This document shows, piece by piece, positions 8,836 to 15,796 of a DNA stretch of 16,649 bases. Origin of the DNA: CAYHZL01 sp964361075 (GTDB lineage: Bacteria > Bacteroidota > Ignavibacteria > UBA10030 > UBA8401). The notes beneath the pieces were generated by a model. The model saw nothing but the letters and a program-made list of their open reading frames with translations. It was not told where the DNA came from and ran no database searches. How positions within the stretch are numbered: the stretch's first letter is position 1; every line of letters begins with the position of its first letter. The stretch is taken from the NCBI GenBank assembly GCA_964361075.1, contig CAYHZL010000068.1, forward strand, positions 1 to 16,649, in the 5' to 3' direction. Both the position numbers and the translations under genes were made by a program.

Positions 8836-8969
8836 TTTTAGTATTTCCAAAGAGAATAAAGAAATCCCCCTTGCCCCCTTTGTAAAGGGGGAATAAGAGC
8901 GTGGAAATCCCCCTTGAAAAGGGGGAAACAGGGGGATTTTTTGAATCAACAATAATGTTGAGTAGTTAC
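8810..8969. mobile_element. Complete MITE-like palindromic element, copy A, overlapping the kinase 3' end
   Basis: The left end TTAACTGCTCAGCGTG and right end ATGTTGAGTAGTTAC are imperfect inverted repeats. Inside are two hairpins, CCCCCTTT/AAAGGGGG (8874-8891) and CCCCCTT/AAGGGGG (8909-8925), which also sit in a larger palindrome (AAATCCCCC against GGGGGATTT). Flanks show a duplicated AAAATTC (8803-8809 and 8971-8977), which extends to AAAATTCTTA, as expected of a target-site duplication. By eye it is about 90% identical to copy B at 16436-16594. It carries no gene, so movement would need a transposase elsewhere. The G-tract hairpin followed by a T-run may also terminate kinase transcription. 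Confidence 0.82.
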
Positions 8970-9017
8970 GAAAATTCTTAATTTATAAAACATACTTCTA
9001 AATTCTTAATTACTTTT

Positions 9018-10736
9018 ATGAGCGAAACAAGACAACGATACCAAAAACTTCTCGGTGACTCGATAAGTCAACTTTCATCCGAGTTTATGGAATTAACAAC
9101 GCTTCTTAAATCATCGCAAGCATCGGCAGATGTTTCTAAAAAAGTGGATAAAATTTTTACGATGCTGATGGAATCGAATCGCAAATTGAGCAGCGAAACA
9201 AATGCGATGCTCGAACAAACTGAAAAACTTGAAAAAGCAATTGCACAGATTTCCGAAGCGAAACGCCAATTTGAAGTTCTCTATTCATCGGGAATTTTAT
9301 TTTCGTCGGAAATTGAAATGCGTTCGCTGATGGAAAAGGCGATTACGACTGTGGTAAAAGAATTAAAAGCAGATCAAGGTTTTATCGTTTTGGCGAATGA
9401 AAAAGGTGAAACTGAATCTGTTGTAGCGTGCAATATGAATCCCAATGAAAATCCTGATGCTCAAGAAATGAGCACTACGGTTATTCGTAACACGATTTCA
9501 AAATCGGAGCCGACGCAGTTTCCACAGTTTGATGAAAAATTTGCGATGCAGCAAAGTGTGATCCGTCTGGGAATTACGGCGGCGATGTGCGTTCCGCTTG
9601 TTGCCAAAGAAAAAATTTTTGGCGCAGTGTATTTAGATAGAAGAAACAAAGAACAATCGTTCAACGAAAATGATTTAGTGTACCTGCTTTCGTTCGCTCG
9701 TCAAATTGTCCGCGGATTTGAAATCTCATTGGAAATTAGTTCACTTGAAAAAAAACTTGTTGCCGAAACAGTAATGAAGTTTGAAGATCTTCGCCGCGAA
9801 TTGAAATGCGACGAGATCATTGGGTCAAGCAGAAAATTATTTGACGTGCTGAAAGTTGCTTCAAAAATTGCGCCGACTGATGCGAGTGTAATCATCCTTG
9901 GCGAAAATGGAACGGGAAAAGATTTGCTTGCGCACATCATTCACAACAATAGCAGAAGATCAAACGGTATGTTTGTAACGATTAACTGCGGCGCAATTCC
10001 AAACGATTTGTTGGAATCAGAATTATTTGGATACGAAAGCGGTGCGTTTACCGGCGCAACAAAATCGAAGCCGGGGAAAATTGAAATGGCGAACGGCGGA
10101 ACATTGTTTTTAGATGAGATCGGCGAATTGAGTGTGAACTTGCAGGCGAAACTTTTGCGCGTTATTCAAACACGAGAGATCGAACGACTCGGCAGTGTGC
10201 AGTCTAAAAAAATTGATGTACGAATTATTGTCGCCACCAATCGTAATCTTTCTGCAATGATAGCCGATGGAAATTTCCGCGAGGACTTATATTATCGCTT
10301 AAAAGTAATTGAGTTGACTATGCCGTCGCTTCGTGAACGGAGAGAAGATGTAGCAGAACTTTCGCAATTCTTTGTGAAAAAATATTCAAACGGAAAATCC
10401 ATTTCCATTTCTACCGATGCGATGAATGTTCTGGAAAGTTACAATTATCCCGGCAATGTGCGCGAGTTGGAAAATATTATTCAGCGAGCCGTTGTGTTGA
10501 TGAAGGCAGATTCGATAGAAGTAGCAGATATTCCTCCGGAAATTATTGATGAAGAAAAATCTGAACCAATCGTTGCCGGCGGAAAACCGTTGGAAGAAGC
10601 GGAAACCGAATTTCGCAAATTATATATTTTGCGTGTGCTTCGGCAAACAAAATCAAAATCCGAAGCAGCGCAAATGCTTGGAATTAATCGGACACATTTT
10701 TATAAACTGCTGGCGCAATTGGGGATAGAACTGTAG
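9018..10736 (+). CDS. GAF-domain sigma-54-dependent transcriptional activator (enhancer-binding protein)
   Basis: The 572-residue regulator starts with a predicted coiled coil (about 1-85) and a GAF domain (about 85-235, with KADQGFIVLAN and ITAAMCVPLVAKEKIFGAVY). The AAA+ sigma-54 activation domain follows from about residue 265: Walker A GENGTGKD (295-302), the sigma-54-contacting GAFTGA (342-347), Walker B LFLDE (Asp366), sensor I ATNRN, arginine-finger segment FREDLYYRL and sensor II NVRELEN. A Fis-type helix-turn-helix ends the protein (KSEAAQMLGINRTHFYKLL, about 547-565). All key residues are present, so it should remodel RNA polymerase-sigma-54 with ATP. There is no receiver or FHA domain; input is through the GAF domain, whose ligand is unknown. 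The usual Ser and Glu of the Walker A are Asn and Asp here. It lies 182 bases after the kinase gene, with repeat copy A between. No Shine-Dalgarno is visible before the ATG. Confidence 0.93.
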   Translation: MSETRQRYQKLLGDSISQLSSEFMELTTLLKSSQASADVSKKVDKIFTMLMESNRKLSSETNAMLEQTEKLEKAIAQISEAKRQFEVLYSSGILFSSEIEMRSLMEKAITTVVKELKADQGFIVLANEKGETESVVACNMNPNENPDAQEMSTTVIRNTISKSEPTQFPQFDEKFAMQQSVIRLGITAAMCVPLVAKEKIFGAVYLDRRNKEQSFNENDLVYLLSFARQIVRGFEISLEISSLEKKLVAETVMKFEDLRRELKCDEIIGSSRKLFDVLKVASKIAPTDASVIILGENGTGKDLLAHIIHNNSRRSNGMFVTINCGAIPNDLLESELFGYESGAFTGATKSKPGKIEMANGGTLFLDEIGELSVNLQAKLLRVIQTREIERLGSVQSKKIDVRIIVATNRNLSAMIADGNFREDLYYRLKVIELTMPSLRERREDVAELSQFFVKKYSNGKSISISTDAMNVLESYNYPGNVRELENIIQRAVVLMKADSIEVADIPPEIIDEEKSEPIVAGGKPLEEAETEFRKLYILRVLRQTKSKSEAAQMLGINRTHFYKLLAQLGIEL

Positions 10737-10795
10737 AAGCAGATTTCAGATGTCAGTAATCAGAAGGCAGTTGACAGAGAACATGTAGACAGAAA

Positions 10796-10921
10796 ACATG
10801 AATCGTGAATCTTGAAACCCAAATCCTAAATCCTAAACCACAAAGCCTAAATCCCAAACCCTAAACCCTGAACCCCAAATCCCAAACCCCGAACCCTGAA
10901 CCCTGAAACCCCAACCCTGTC
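10796..10921. repeat. Degenerate heptanucleotide tandem array, 18 in-phase units (YCCYRAA)
   Basis: From 10796 the sequence divides into 18 consecutive 7-base units with no insertion or deletion: ACATGAA, TCGTGAA, TCTTGAA, ACCCAAA, then mostly TCCTAAA, CCCTAAA, CCCCAAA and CCCTGAA, closing with ACCCCAA and CCCTGTC. The minus strand reads like TTTAGGG/TTCAGGG and holds about eleven G-runs of three or more, a strong candidate for G-quadruplex formation. Units drift toward the left end. It resembles in form the heptanucleotide short tandem repeats known from cyanobacteria. It lies just after the enhancer-binding-protein gene, and its role is unknown. Confidence 0.9.
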
Positions 10922-11155
10922 TCCAGAAAGCAACACCTAATTTATTCACTTTTGTCTTTCTCAAGCGACAAGTCGTTCTACCCACAAGAAAATCCTATAA
11001 AATTTATTGAATTCTTGCCATACATTCCAGAAAACTTGGAACGGCGTTTGTAAGAAATAAATGTATCTATTCAGTCATGCCATGAGTTTGTCTTTTGTTT
11101 TGGTGAATGTTGTGGGAATCCATCCCTTCGGGACAAGTTTTATGATGTAAAAAAA
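10922..11155. other. Non-coding stretch between the heptad array and the miniature elements
   Basis: I see no convincing gene, RNA or terminator here. Sequence 11119-11135 contains a small inverted pair (TCCCTTCGGGA), and a 22-residue reading frame at 11082-11150 has no supporting signal. Together with the repeats on both sides, this makes the whole 617-base gap from 10737 to 11353 an accumulation site for repeats. Confidence 0.5.
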
Positions 11156-11196
11156 GTAACTTATAGCATGACTTTAAAGGCACGGTGAGTAGTTAC
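11156..11196. repeat. 41-bp miniature element with GTAACT-type inverted ends
   Basis: GTAACTTATAGCATG at the left and CACGGTGAGTAGTTAC at the right are imperfect inverted repeats of the same type that end the elements at 8810-8969 and 16436-16594, with almost no interior. No matching direct repeat is seen in the flanks. It may be an internally deleted copy or two ends brought together. Confidence 0.55.
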
Positions 11197-11211
11197 AATA
11201 AAGTAATACAA

Positions 11212-11330
11212 GGGCATCTCTAAAAACTAGTTACGAAACCTTCAAGGTTTTTTGTTTTGGCGATGTACCATAAAATTTTAACATCACAAAATTTGGTCAA
11301 GTTAAACCTTGAAGGTTTTTAGAGATGCCC
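11212..11330. mobile_element. 119-bp MITE-like element with perfect 16-bp terminal inverted repeats
   Basis: The ends GGGCATCTCTAAAAAC (11212-11227) and GTTTTTAGAGATGCCC (11315-11330) are exact reverse complements. Just inside, AAACCTTCAAGGTTT and AAACCTTGAAGGTTT form a second inverted pair, each also palindromic. ACAA on both sides (11208-11211 and 11331-11334) is a likely 4-bp target duplication. There is no coding capacity, so it would depend on a transposase elsewhere. It sits 23 bases before the start of the half-receiver gene and so forms most of that gene's upstream region. Confidence 0.88.
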
Positions 11331-11353
11331 ACAAATAATAATTCAGGAAATTT

Positions 11354-11542
11354 ATGGCTGATACTATTTTGATTATAGATAAGAATACTGTTGAACTTCG
11401 TAAATTGCGAGAAGTACTTACGCGCGAAGGTTACGGCGTGATGACAGCAACCGACAGTGTAACAGCAAAACAGATCTGCGAACAAATTCCGGTAAAATTT
11501 ATTTTAGGTGAAGCCGAATCGCTCGGCTACGAAAAAAAATAA
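11354..11542 (+). CDS. Half-length receiver-like protein (62 residues)
   Basis: The start of the protein, ILIIDKNTVELRKLREVLTR then EGYGVMTATDS, follows the beta1-alpha1-beta2 pattern of response-regulator receivers. After a helix (VTAKQICEQI) and one more strand (VKFIL) it ends at GYEKK, where a full receiver of about 115 residues would continue. In the acidic pocket only Asp9 remains; the next residue is Lys10 instead of Asp. The phospho-acceptor region reads GEAES, with no Asp. It therefore cannot be a normal phosphorylated receiver. The ATG has AGGAA at good spacing, and the gap to the next gene is only 21 bases, so it may be co-transcribed with the propeller gene. It could be a remnant of a longer regulator or a small independent protein. 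Confidence 0.62.
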   Translation: MADTILIIDKNTVELRKLREVLTREGYGVMTATDSVTAKQICEQIPVKFILGEAESLGYEKK

Positions 11543-11563
11543 ATATAAAAGAAAGGGAAACGA

Positions 11564-13675
11564 ATGAAAACAAAAATTAATGTATTGATTGTGTTGTTTG
11601 TTATACTCTGCATGAACAATAATTTAATTGCGCAATGGCAATGGCTAAACCCCACGCCACAGGGTCATCATTTAAATTCAATTTATTTTACTAATGCCAA
11701 TACAGGTTATGCTGTTGGCGATGCCGGAACATTTCTTAAAACAACTGATGCTGGCGCTACCTGGACAATACAAGGGGGAACAACATATTTTGGTGGGCTG
11801 TTTTCTGTTTATTTCCCAGTTGCCGATACAGGATATGCAGTTGGTGATCAAGGAACTATTTATAAAACTATCAATGCAGGCGCTAATTGGGTTAAGAAAG
11901 CAAAACCGTCAGGCGTTGGTAATAGTATTACATCAGTTTGTTTTACTAATGCTAATACCGGCTACATTATTAGTGTCTACGGTCTCTATAAAACTACTGA
12001 TGGAAGCACAAGCTGGAAAACAATAACAGTCGGAACTACTATAATAAATTCCGTTTCTTTTATCGATGCCAATACCGGTTATATTGTTGGTGTTGGTGGA
12101 AAAATATTTAAGACCATTGATGCTGGGGCTACCTGGAACTTACAAACAAGCGGAACAACTAATCAATTAAACTCAGTCTGTTTTGCAGATACCAATACTG
12201 GATATGCAGTCGGTCTTAGCGGTACAATTCTTAAAACGAGTAATGGCGGCACCAACTGGACAAAACTAACAAGCGGAACAACGAAAGGTTTTAAATCTGT
12301 TTATTTTACTAATGCCAATACTGGTTATGCGGTCGCCGCAGATATGTTCGCCTTGAACAACGTAATTCTAAAAACTACCAATGGTGGCACTAACTGGACT
12401 GCGCAACCAATCGGAGCGACGTATGGTCTAAACTCGATATATTTCACTGATGCCAATACAGGGTATGTTGTTGGTCAATATGGTGCAATGCTTAAAACCA
12501 CTAATGGCGGCACGAACTGGACAGCACTATCAAATGTAATAACAATTCTTTATTTCAAGTCAGTTTATTTTACAGATGTAAATACCGGTTACGCTGTGGG
12601 CCAAGCTGGAACAATTTTTAAAACCACCAACGCCGGTACAAATTGGATAGAACAATCAAGCGGCACAACTGATGTTTTATATTCAGTGTATTTCACCGAT
12701 GCTAATACCGGATATGCTGTTGGAAGCGGAACAATTCGTAAAACAACTAATGGCGGAACTACCTGGACGGCGCAAACAGGTGGAGCAACTCAAACTTTGA
12801 CTTCGGTATATTTTCCCAATGCCAATACAGGTTATATTGTCGGCACAACTGGAACAATTCTTAAAACAACCAATGGCGGTACTAATTGGACAACACAAAC
12901 AAGTGGAACAACGAATCAATTAAATTCAGTCTGTTTTACCGATGCTAATATCGGTTACACGGCTGGCAATGCTGGAAAAATTTATAAAACCACCAATGGT
13001 GGTACTAACTGGACAGAGCAAACGTACGGAACATCATCTGATTTATATTCTGTTTATTTTACTAATACTGATACCGGTTTTGCTTCTGGCTTGAATGGGG
13101 CACTTATTAAAACCATTAATGGCGGCACGAATTGGACGAGCAGCGGAAGCGGATCAATTCAACATTTATTTTCTATCCATTTTCCCAATGCCAAAACCGG
13201 TTATGCCGTTGGCACTTTCGGAACAATTCTTAAAACCACCAATGGTGGAACGAACTGGGTAGCTCAATCGAGCGGAACGACGAATGATTTAAATTCAGTT
13301 TATTGTACCAATGCCAATACGGGTTATGCTGTTGGCAGATATGGAACAATTCTTAAAACCACAACTGGAGGTTCAACATCCGTGGATGAACGTAATACAA
13401 ACCAATTGCCGTCAGCATACACGCTCGAACAGAATTATCCCAATCCATTTAATCCAAGCACAGTTATCGGCTATCAGCTTTCAGCTAACAGCTTTACAAC
13501 TTTGAAAGTGTATGACATTCTTGGAAAAGAAATTGCAATGTTGGTGGATGAAATACAACAGGCTGGAAAATATAATATTACATTTAATGCGTCACAATTA
13601 TCCAGTGGAATATATTTTTACAAACTGCAAGCAGGCTCGTTTACACAAGTAAAGAAAATGCAACTGCTTAAGTAA
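11564..13675 (+). CDS. Secreted 14-blade Ycf48/BNR-like propeller protein with T9SS type A sorting domain
   Basis: The 703-residue product has a signal peptide (about 1-24, ending LIAQ). Fourteen consecutive repeats of about 40 residues follow, with consensus SVYFTDANTGYAVG, GTILKTTNGGTNW, then a SGTT-like linker. This is the pattern of photosystem-II-assembly-factor Ycf48-like and BNR propellers. Fourteen units would fit two seven-bladed propellers, though this is inference. Residues 615-703 form a type A type-IX-secretion sorting module (NYPNPFNPST, LKVYDILGKE, SGIYFYKLQ, MQLLK), so the protein should cross the outer membrane and be cell-surface attached or released. A purine-rich GAAAGGGAAA precedes the ATG. 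Repeats are also very similar at DNA level, so blade number may vary between strains. A photosynthetic role is not implied by the domain. Confidence 0.9.
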   Translation: MKTKINVLIVLFVILCMNNNLIAQWQWLNPTPQGHHLNSIYFTNANTGYAVGDAGTFLKTTDAGATWTIQGGTTYFGGLFSVYFPVADTGYAVGDQGTIYKTINAGANWVKKAKPSGVGNSITSVCFTNANTGYIISVYGLYKTTDGSTSWKTITVGTTIINSVSFIDANTGYIVGVGGKIFKTIDAGATWNLQTSGTTNQLNSVCFADTNTGYAVGLSGTILKTSNGGTNWTKLTSGTTKGFKSVYFTNANTGYAVAADMFALNNVILKTTNGGTNWTAQPIGATYGLNSIYFTDANTGYVVGQYGAMLKTTNGGTNWTALSNVITILYFKSVYFTDVNTGYAVGQAGTIFKTTNAGTNWIEQSSGTTDVLYSVYFTDANTGYAVGSGTIRKTTNGGTTWTAQTGGATQTLTSVYFPNANTGYIVGTTGTILKTTNGGTNWTTQTSGTTNQLNSVCFTDANIGYTAGNAGKIYKTTNGGTNWTEQTYGTSSDLYSVYFTNTDTGFASGLNGALIKTINGGTNWTSSGSGSIQHLFSIHFPNAKTGYAVGTFGTILKTTNGGTNWVAQSSGTTNDLNSVYCTNANTGYAVGRYGTILKTTTGGSTSVDERNTNQLPSAYTLEQNYPNPFNPSTVIGYQLSANSFTTLKVYDILGKEIAMLVDEIQQAGKYNITFNASQLSSGIYFYKLQAGSFTQVKKMQLLK
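13459..13492 (+). repeat. Near-identical DNA in two T9SS sorting modules (copy 1; copy 2 at 14763-14796)
   Basis: This 34-base stretch inside the sorting domain of the 703-residue protein matches 14763-14796 in the next gene at 33 of 34 positions. The surrounding coding sequence of the two tails is clearly more divergent. It codes for the TVIxYQLSANS part of the module. It suggests recent duplication or gene conversion between neighbouring tails. Confidence 0.75.
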
Positions 13676-13728
13676 AAACAAATATTTTCAATAAAAAAAA
13701 TTCACAAGATTAGGATTATAGAAAAAAT

Positions 13729-14985
13729 ATGAAAAGACAAATCATTTTATTAATGGTTATAGTAATATCATCCTTTGCTCAATGGCAGCCAACTGATACG
13801 ACCAATGTTGGAATAACCGGAAGTATTGTAACTCACGGGAACACAATCTTTCAATACGGCTCTTACCAGGGATATAGAATATACCGTAGTACGAACAATG
13901 GAACTTCGTGGGAAAATATTTCGGCTGCTCTACCTTCAAATTTTTCGAACATCTATAGTTTTGGAGGTGAATTATTCGGTATCTATTTTAGTAATATATA
14001 CGTCTCAACCAACAACGGGGATAGCTGGACATTACGATCTTCCGTAACTGTTCCTGGCGGTGTAATTATGGGATTGACTTCGAATGGTTCCAATTTATAC
14101 GCATTCTCAAACAGAAAATCATTTTTTGTTTCAACAAACAACGGAAAAAATTGGAATGAAATCATCATCAACGATCCAAGAAATATGGGTATGGTCAACT
14201 TTGCATCCGGGGGAGGAACGCATGTTGCAGTATTTGGAAATGTTGGTGCGTTAATTTCAACAAATAACGGTACAACGTGGGTGGATAAAAATCCAGCCGC
14301 TGGTGCAATATCAGGATTGTATTCATTCAATAATATCATTTTCGGATTTTCATTCGGCGGAGGAATTTATAAGATTGGAGCAAACGATACCGGATGGATT
14401 GCAGTAAACAAAGGAATCGCAGATAATGGTTTGTACCAAATTCCTAAATCTATGTACGGGAACGCTACTACTCTATATGTCGGTGTATATGCAGTCATTT
14501 CTTATCAAACTAAAATTTATTCCTCAATCAACAACGGTGAAACATGGGATACTCTTTCAACAACAGGATTGTTCTTGAATAATACCACTGTAACTCCGTG
14601 GTTTCTCACCGCAAATCAATCGAATGTTTTTGTGTATTGCTACGGAACCAAAATTCATGGTGTTTACTCTTTACCCCGGACGACAAGCGTTACCGATGTA
14701 TCCGAAACGCTGCCGATTGAGTTTTCATTAGCACAAAACTATCCTAATCCATTTAACCCAACCACAGTTATCAGCTATCAGCTTTCAGCTAACAGCAATG
14801 TAACATTGAAAGTGTACGACGTTCTGGGAAAAGAAGTGGCAACACTTGTTAATGAATATCAACTAATAGGAAAATATAGCTTTCATTTCTCATCAATAAA
14901 TAATAATTTAGCCAGCGGTATTTATTTCTATCGTTTACAGACGGAAAATTTTTCAGCAACAAAACGAATGATGCTTCTCAAATAG
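13729..14985 (+). CDS. Secreted BNR-repeat protein with T9SS type A sorting domain
   Basis: The 418-residue protein has a short signal peptide (MKRQIILLMVIVISSFAQ). It carries at least five BNR/Asp-box-like strands: IYRSTNNGTSW, IYVSTNNGDSW, FFVSTNNGKNW, ALISTNNGTTW and IYSSINNGETW. These indicate a beta-propeller unlike the Ycf48 consensus next door. Residues 328-418 form a type A sorting module (NYPNPFNPTT, LKVYDVLGKE, SGIYFYRLQ, MMLLK) for export by the type IX system. It begins 53 bases after the previous gene, with no terminator between, so co-transcription is plausible. No sialidase or other catalytic residues can be assigned, and a surface-binding or structural role is a guess. Confidence 0.88.
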   Translation: MKRQIILLMVIVISSFAQWQPTDTTNVGITGSIVTHGNTIFQYGSYQGYRIYRSTNNGTSWENISAALPSNFSNIYSFGGELFGIYFSNIYVSTNNGDSWTLRSSVTVPGGVIMGLTSNGSNLYAFSNRKSFFVSTNNGKNWNEIIINDPRNMGMVNFASGGGTHVAVFGNVGALISTNNGTTWVDKNPAAGAISGLYSFNNIIFGFSFGGGIYKIGANDTGWIAVNKGIADNGLYQIPKSMYGNATTLYVGVYAVISYQTKIYSSINNGETWDTLSTTGLFLNNTTVTPWFLTANQSNVFVYCYGTKIHGVYSLPRTTSVTDVSETLPIEFSLAQNYPNPFNPTTVISYQLSANSNVTLKVYDVLGKEVATLVNEYQLIGKYSFHFSSINNNLASGIYFYRLQTENFSATKRMMLLK

Positions 14986-15039
14986 CATTGTCGTGTAAAC
15001 TAACTCAATCCACCATCATTAATTATTTGGAGATACAAT

Positions 15040-15588
15040 ATGAAAAAAATTTTTCTGCTCATCACATTTCTTGCATTTACGCTTAACTCTGCATTTGCAC
15101 AAAAAGTTTTAATTAAACAAGGCGATCAATATGTTGGTGCAAAGTTAGCTCTTGTTGGAGTTGCCGGCGCATCGTGGGGTCTTGTTGGAAATTATGAAAT
15201 GGGTTATCAAGACAACATAGGCATTGGCGGTGCAGTTGGTTACTCGGGATACAGCCAAACAGCAGATTTTTATGATATTTCGTATAGCAGCATTTTAATT
15301 CTTGCAACGGGAACATATCATTATGATGTATTGCACAACGATAAGATTGATACTTGGGGTGCATTGAGTCTTGGTTATAATGTCCAATCCGCAAGTGCCA
15401 AATACACTGGTCCTACGTTTAATATTCCTGGATGGGCCGCTCCAAGCTGGAGTGGTTCTGCAGGTAGCGGATTAATGATCGGTTTGTCGGCAAATGGTCG
15501 TTATGCCATTACGGATAAACTTTCGGCTGCGGCAAGCTTAGGTTTTGGTGTCGGACTTTTACAAATCGGTGTTGATTACAAATTGTAA
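15040..15588 (+). CDS. Small outer-membrane beta-barrel-like protein
   Basis: The 182-residue protein has a signal peptide (MKKIFLLITFLAFTLNSAFA, then QKVLIKQGDQ). It continues as alternating Gly/Ala-rich strands such as VGAKLALVGVAGASWGLVG, NIGIGGAVGYSGYS, WGALSLGYNV and LSAAASLGFGVGLLQIGVDYKL. It ends in a hydrophobic/aromatic strand, typical of a small eight-stranded OmpW/OmpA-like barrel. I cannot assign a specific family or substrate. GGAGA seven bases before the ATG supports this start. It begins 54 bases after the T9SS protein gene and is followed by a good terminator, so it could be the last gene of a unit starting at 11354 or 11564. Confidence 0.82.
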   Translation: MKKIFLLITFLAFTLNSAFAQKVLIKQGDQYVGAKLALVGVAGASWGLVGNYEMGYQDNIGIGGAVGYSGYSQTADFYDISYSSILILATGTYHYDVLHNDKIDTWGALSLGYNVQSASAKYTGPTFNIPGWAAPSWSGSAGSGLMIGLSANGRYAITDKLSAAASLGFGVGLLQIGVDYKL

Positions 15589-15667
15589 TATTTAAAAAAA
15601 TTGAAACCGTTACATTTAAAAAACTTGCTTGGGAAGGTGAGTTACACACTGTAGCGATTTCATAAAC

Positions 15668-15708
15668 AAAGGTGAAGTGTTGAAGGCAGCGCTTCACCTT
15701 TTTTTTTA
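15668..15708 (+). terminator. Intrinsic terminator after the beta-barrel gene
   Basis: A 12-bp stem with one G-U pair (AAAGGTGAAGTG with CGCTTCACCTTT) is followed by a run of Ts. It lies about 80 bases after the stop of the beta-barrel gene and upstream of the ogt promoter, so it likely ends the exported-protein unit. Confidence 0.9.
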
Positions 15709-15735
15709 GTTCAAAATATCATTGCAAAAAATAAC

Positions 15736-15764
15736 TTGACCTCAATCGCTATCTTTACTATATT
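15736..15764 (+). promoter_or_regulatory. Sigma-70-type promoter of ogt
   Basis: TTGACC (15736-15741) and TATATT (15759-15764) are separated by exactly 17 bases. Transcription would begin near 15771, about 26 bases before the ATG at 15797. The placement directly after a terminator supports it. This is the cleanest promoter match I see in the window. Confidence 0.65.
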
Positions 15765-15796
15765 TTCCCACCTTAAATCAGATTAGCAAACCCTTC

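Noticed and set aside
10796..10921. CRISPR array
   Set aside because: The period is 7 bases with no spacers; this is a simple tandem heptad repeat.
11082..11150. A 22-residue reading frame in the repeat-rich gap
   Set aside because: No ribosome-binding site, no recognisable motif and a length expected by chance in this composition.
11212..11330. Assignment of the 119-bp element to a named insertion-sequence family
   Set aside because: Ends and a 4-bp duplication alone do not identify the transposase family, and no transposase is in the window.
11564..13675. Photosynthesis-related function from the Ycf48-like repeats
   Set aside because: The domain is a general beta-propeller repeat in exported bacterial proteins; signal peptide and T9SS tail point to the cell surface, and no photosynthesis gene is nearby.
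15630..15660. Another copy of the GTGAGTAGTTAC end near GGTGAGTTACACACTG
   Set aside because: It lacks the central TAG and has no partner end nearby; similarity is too short to count.
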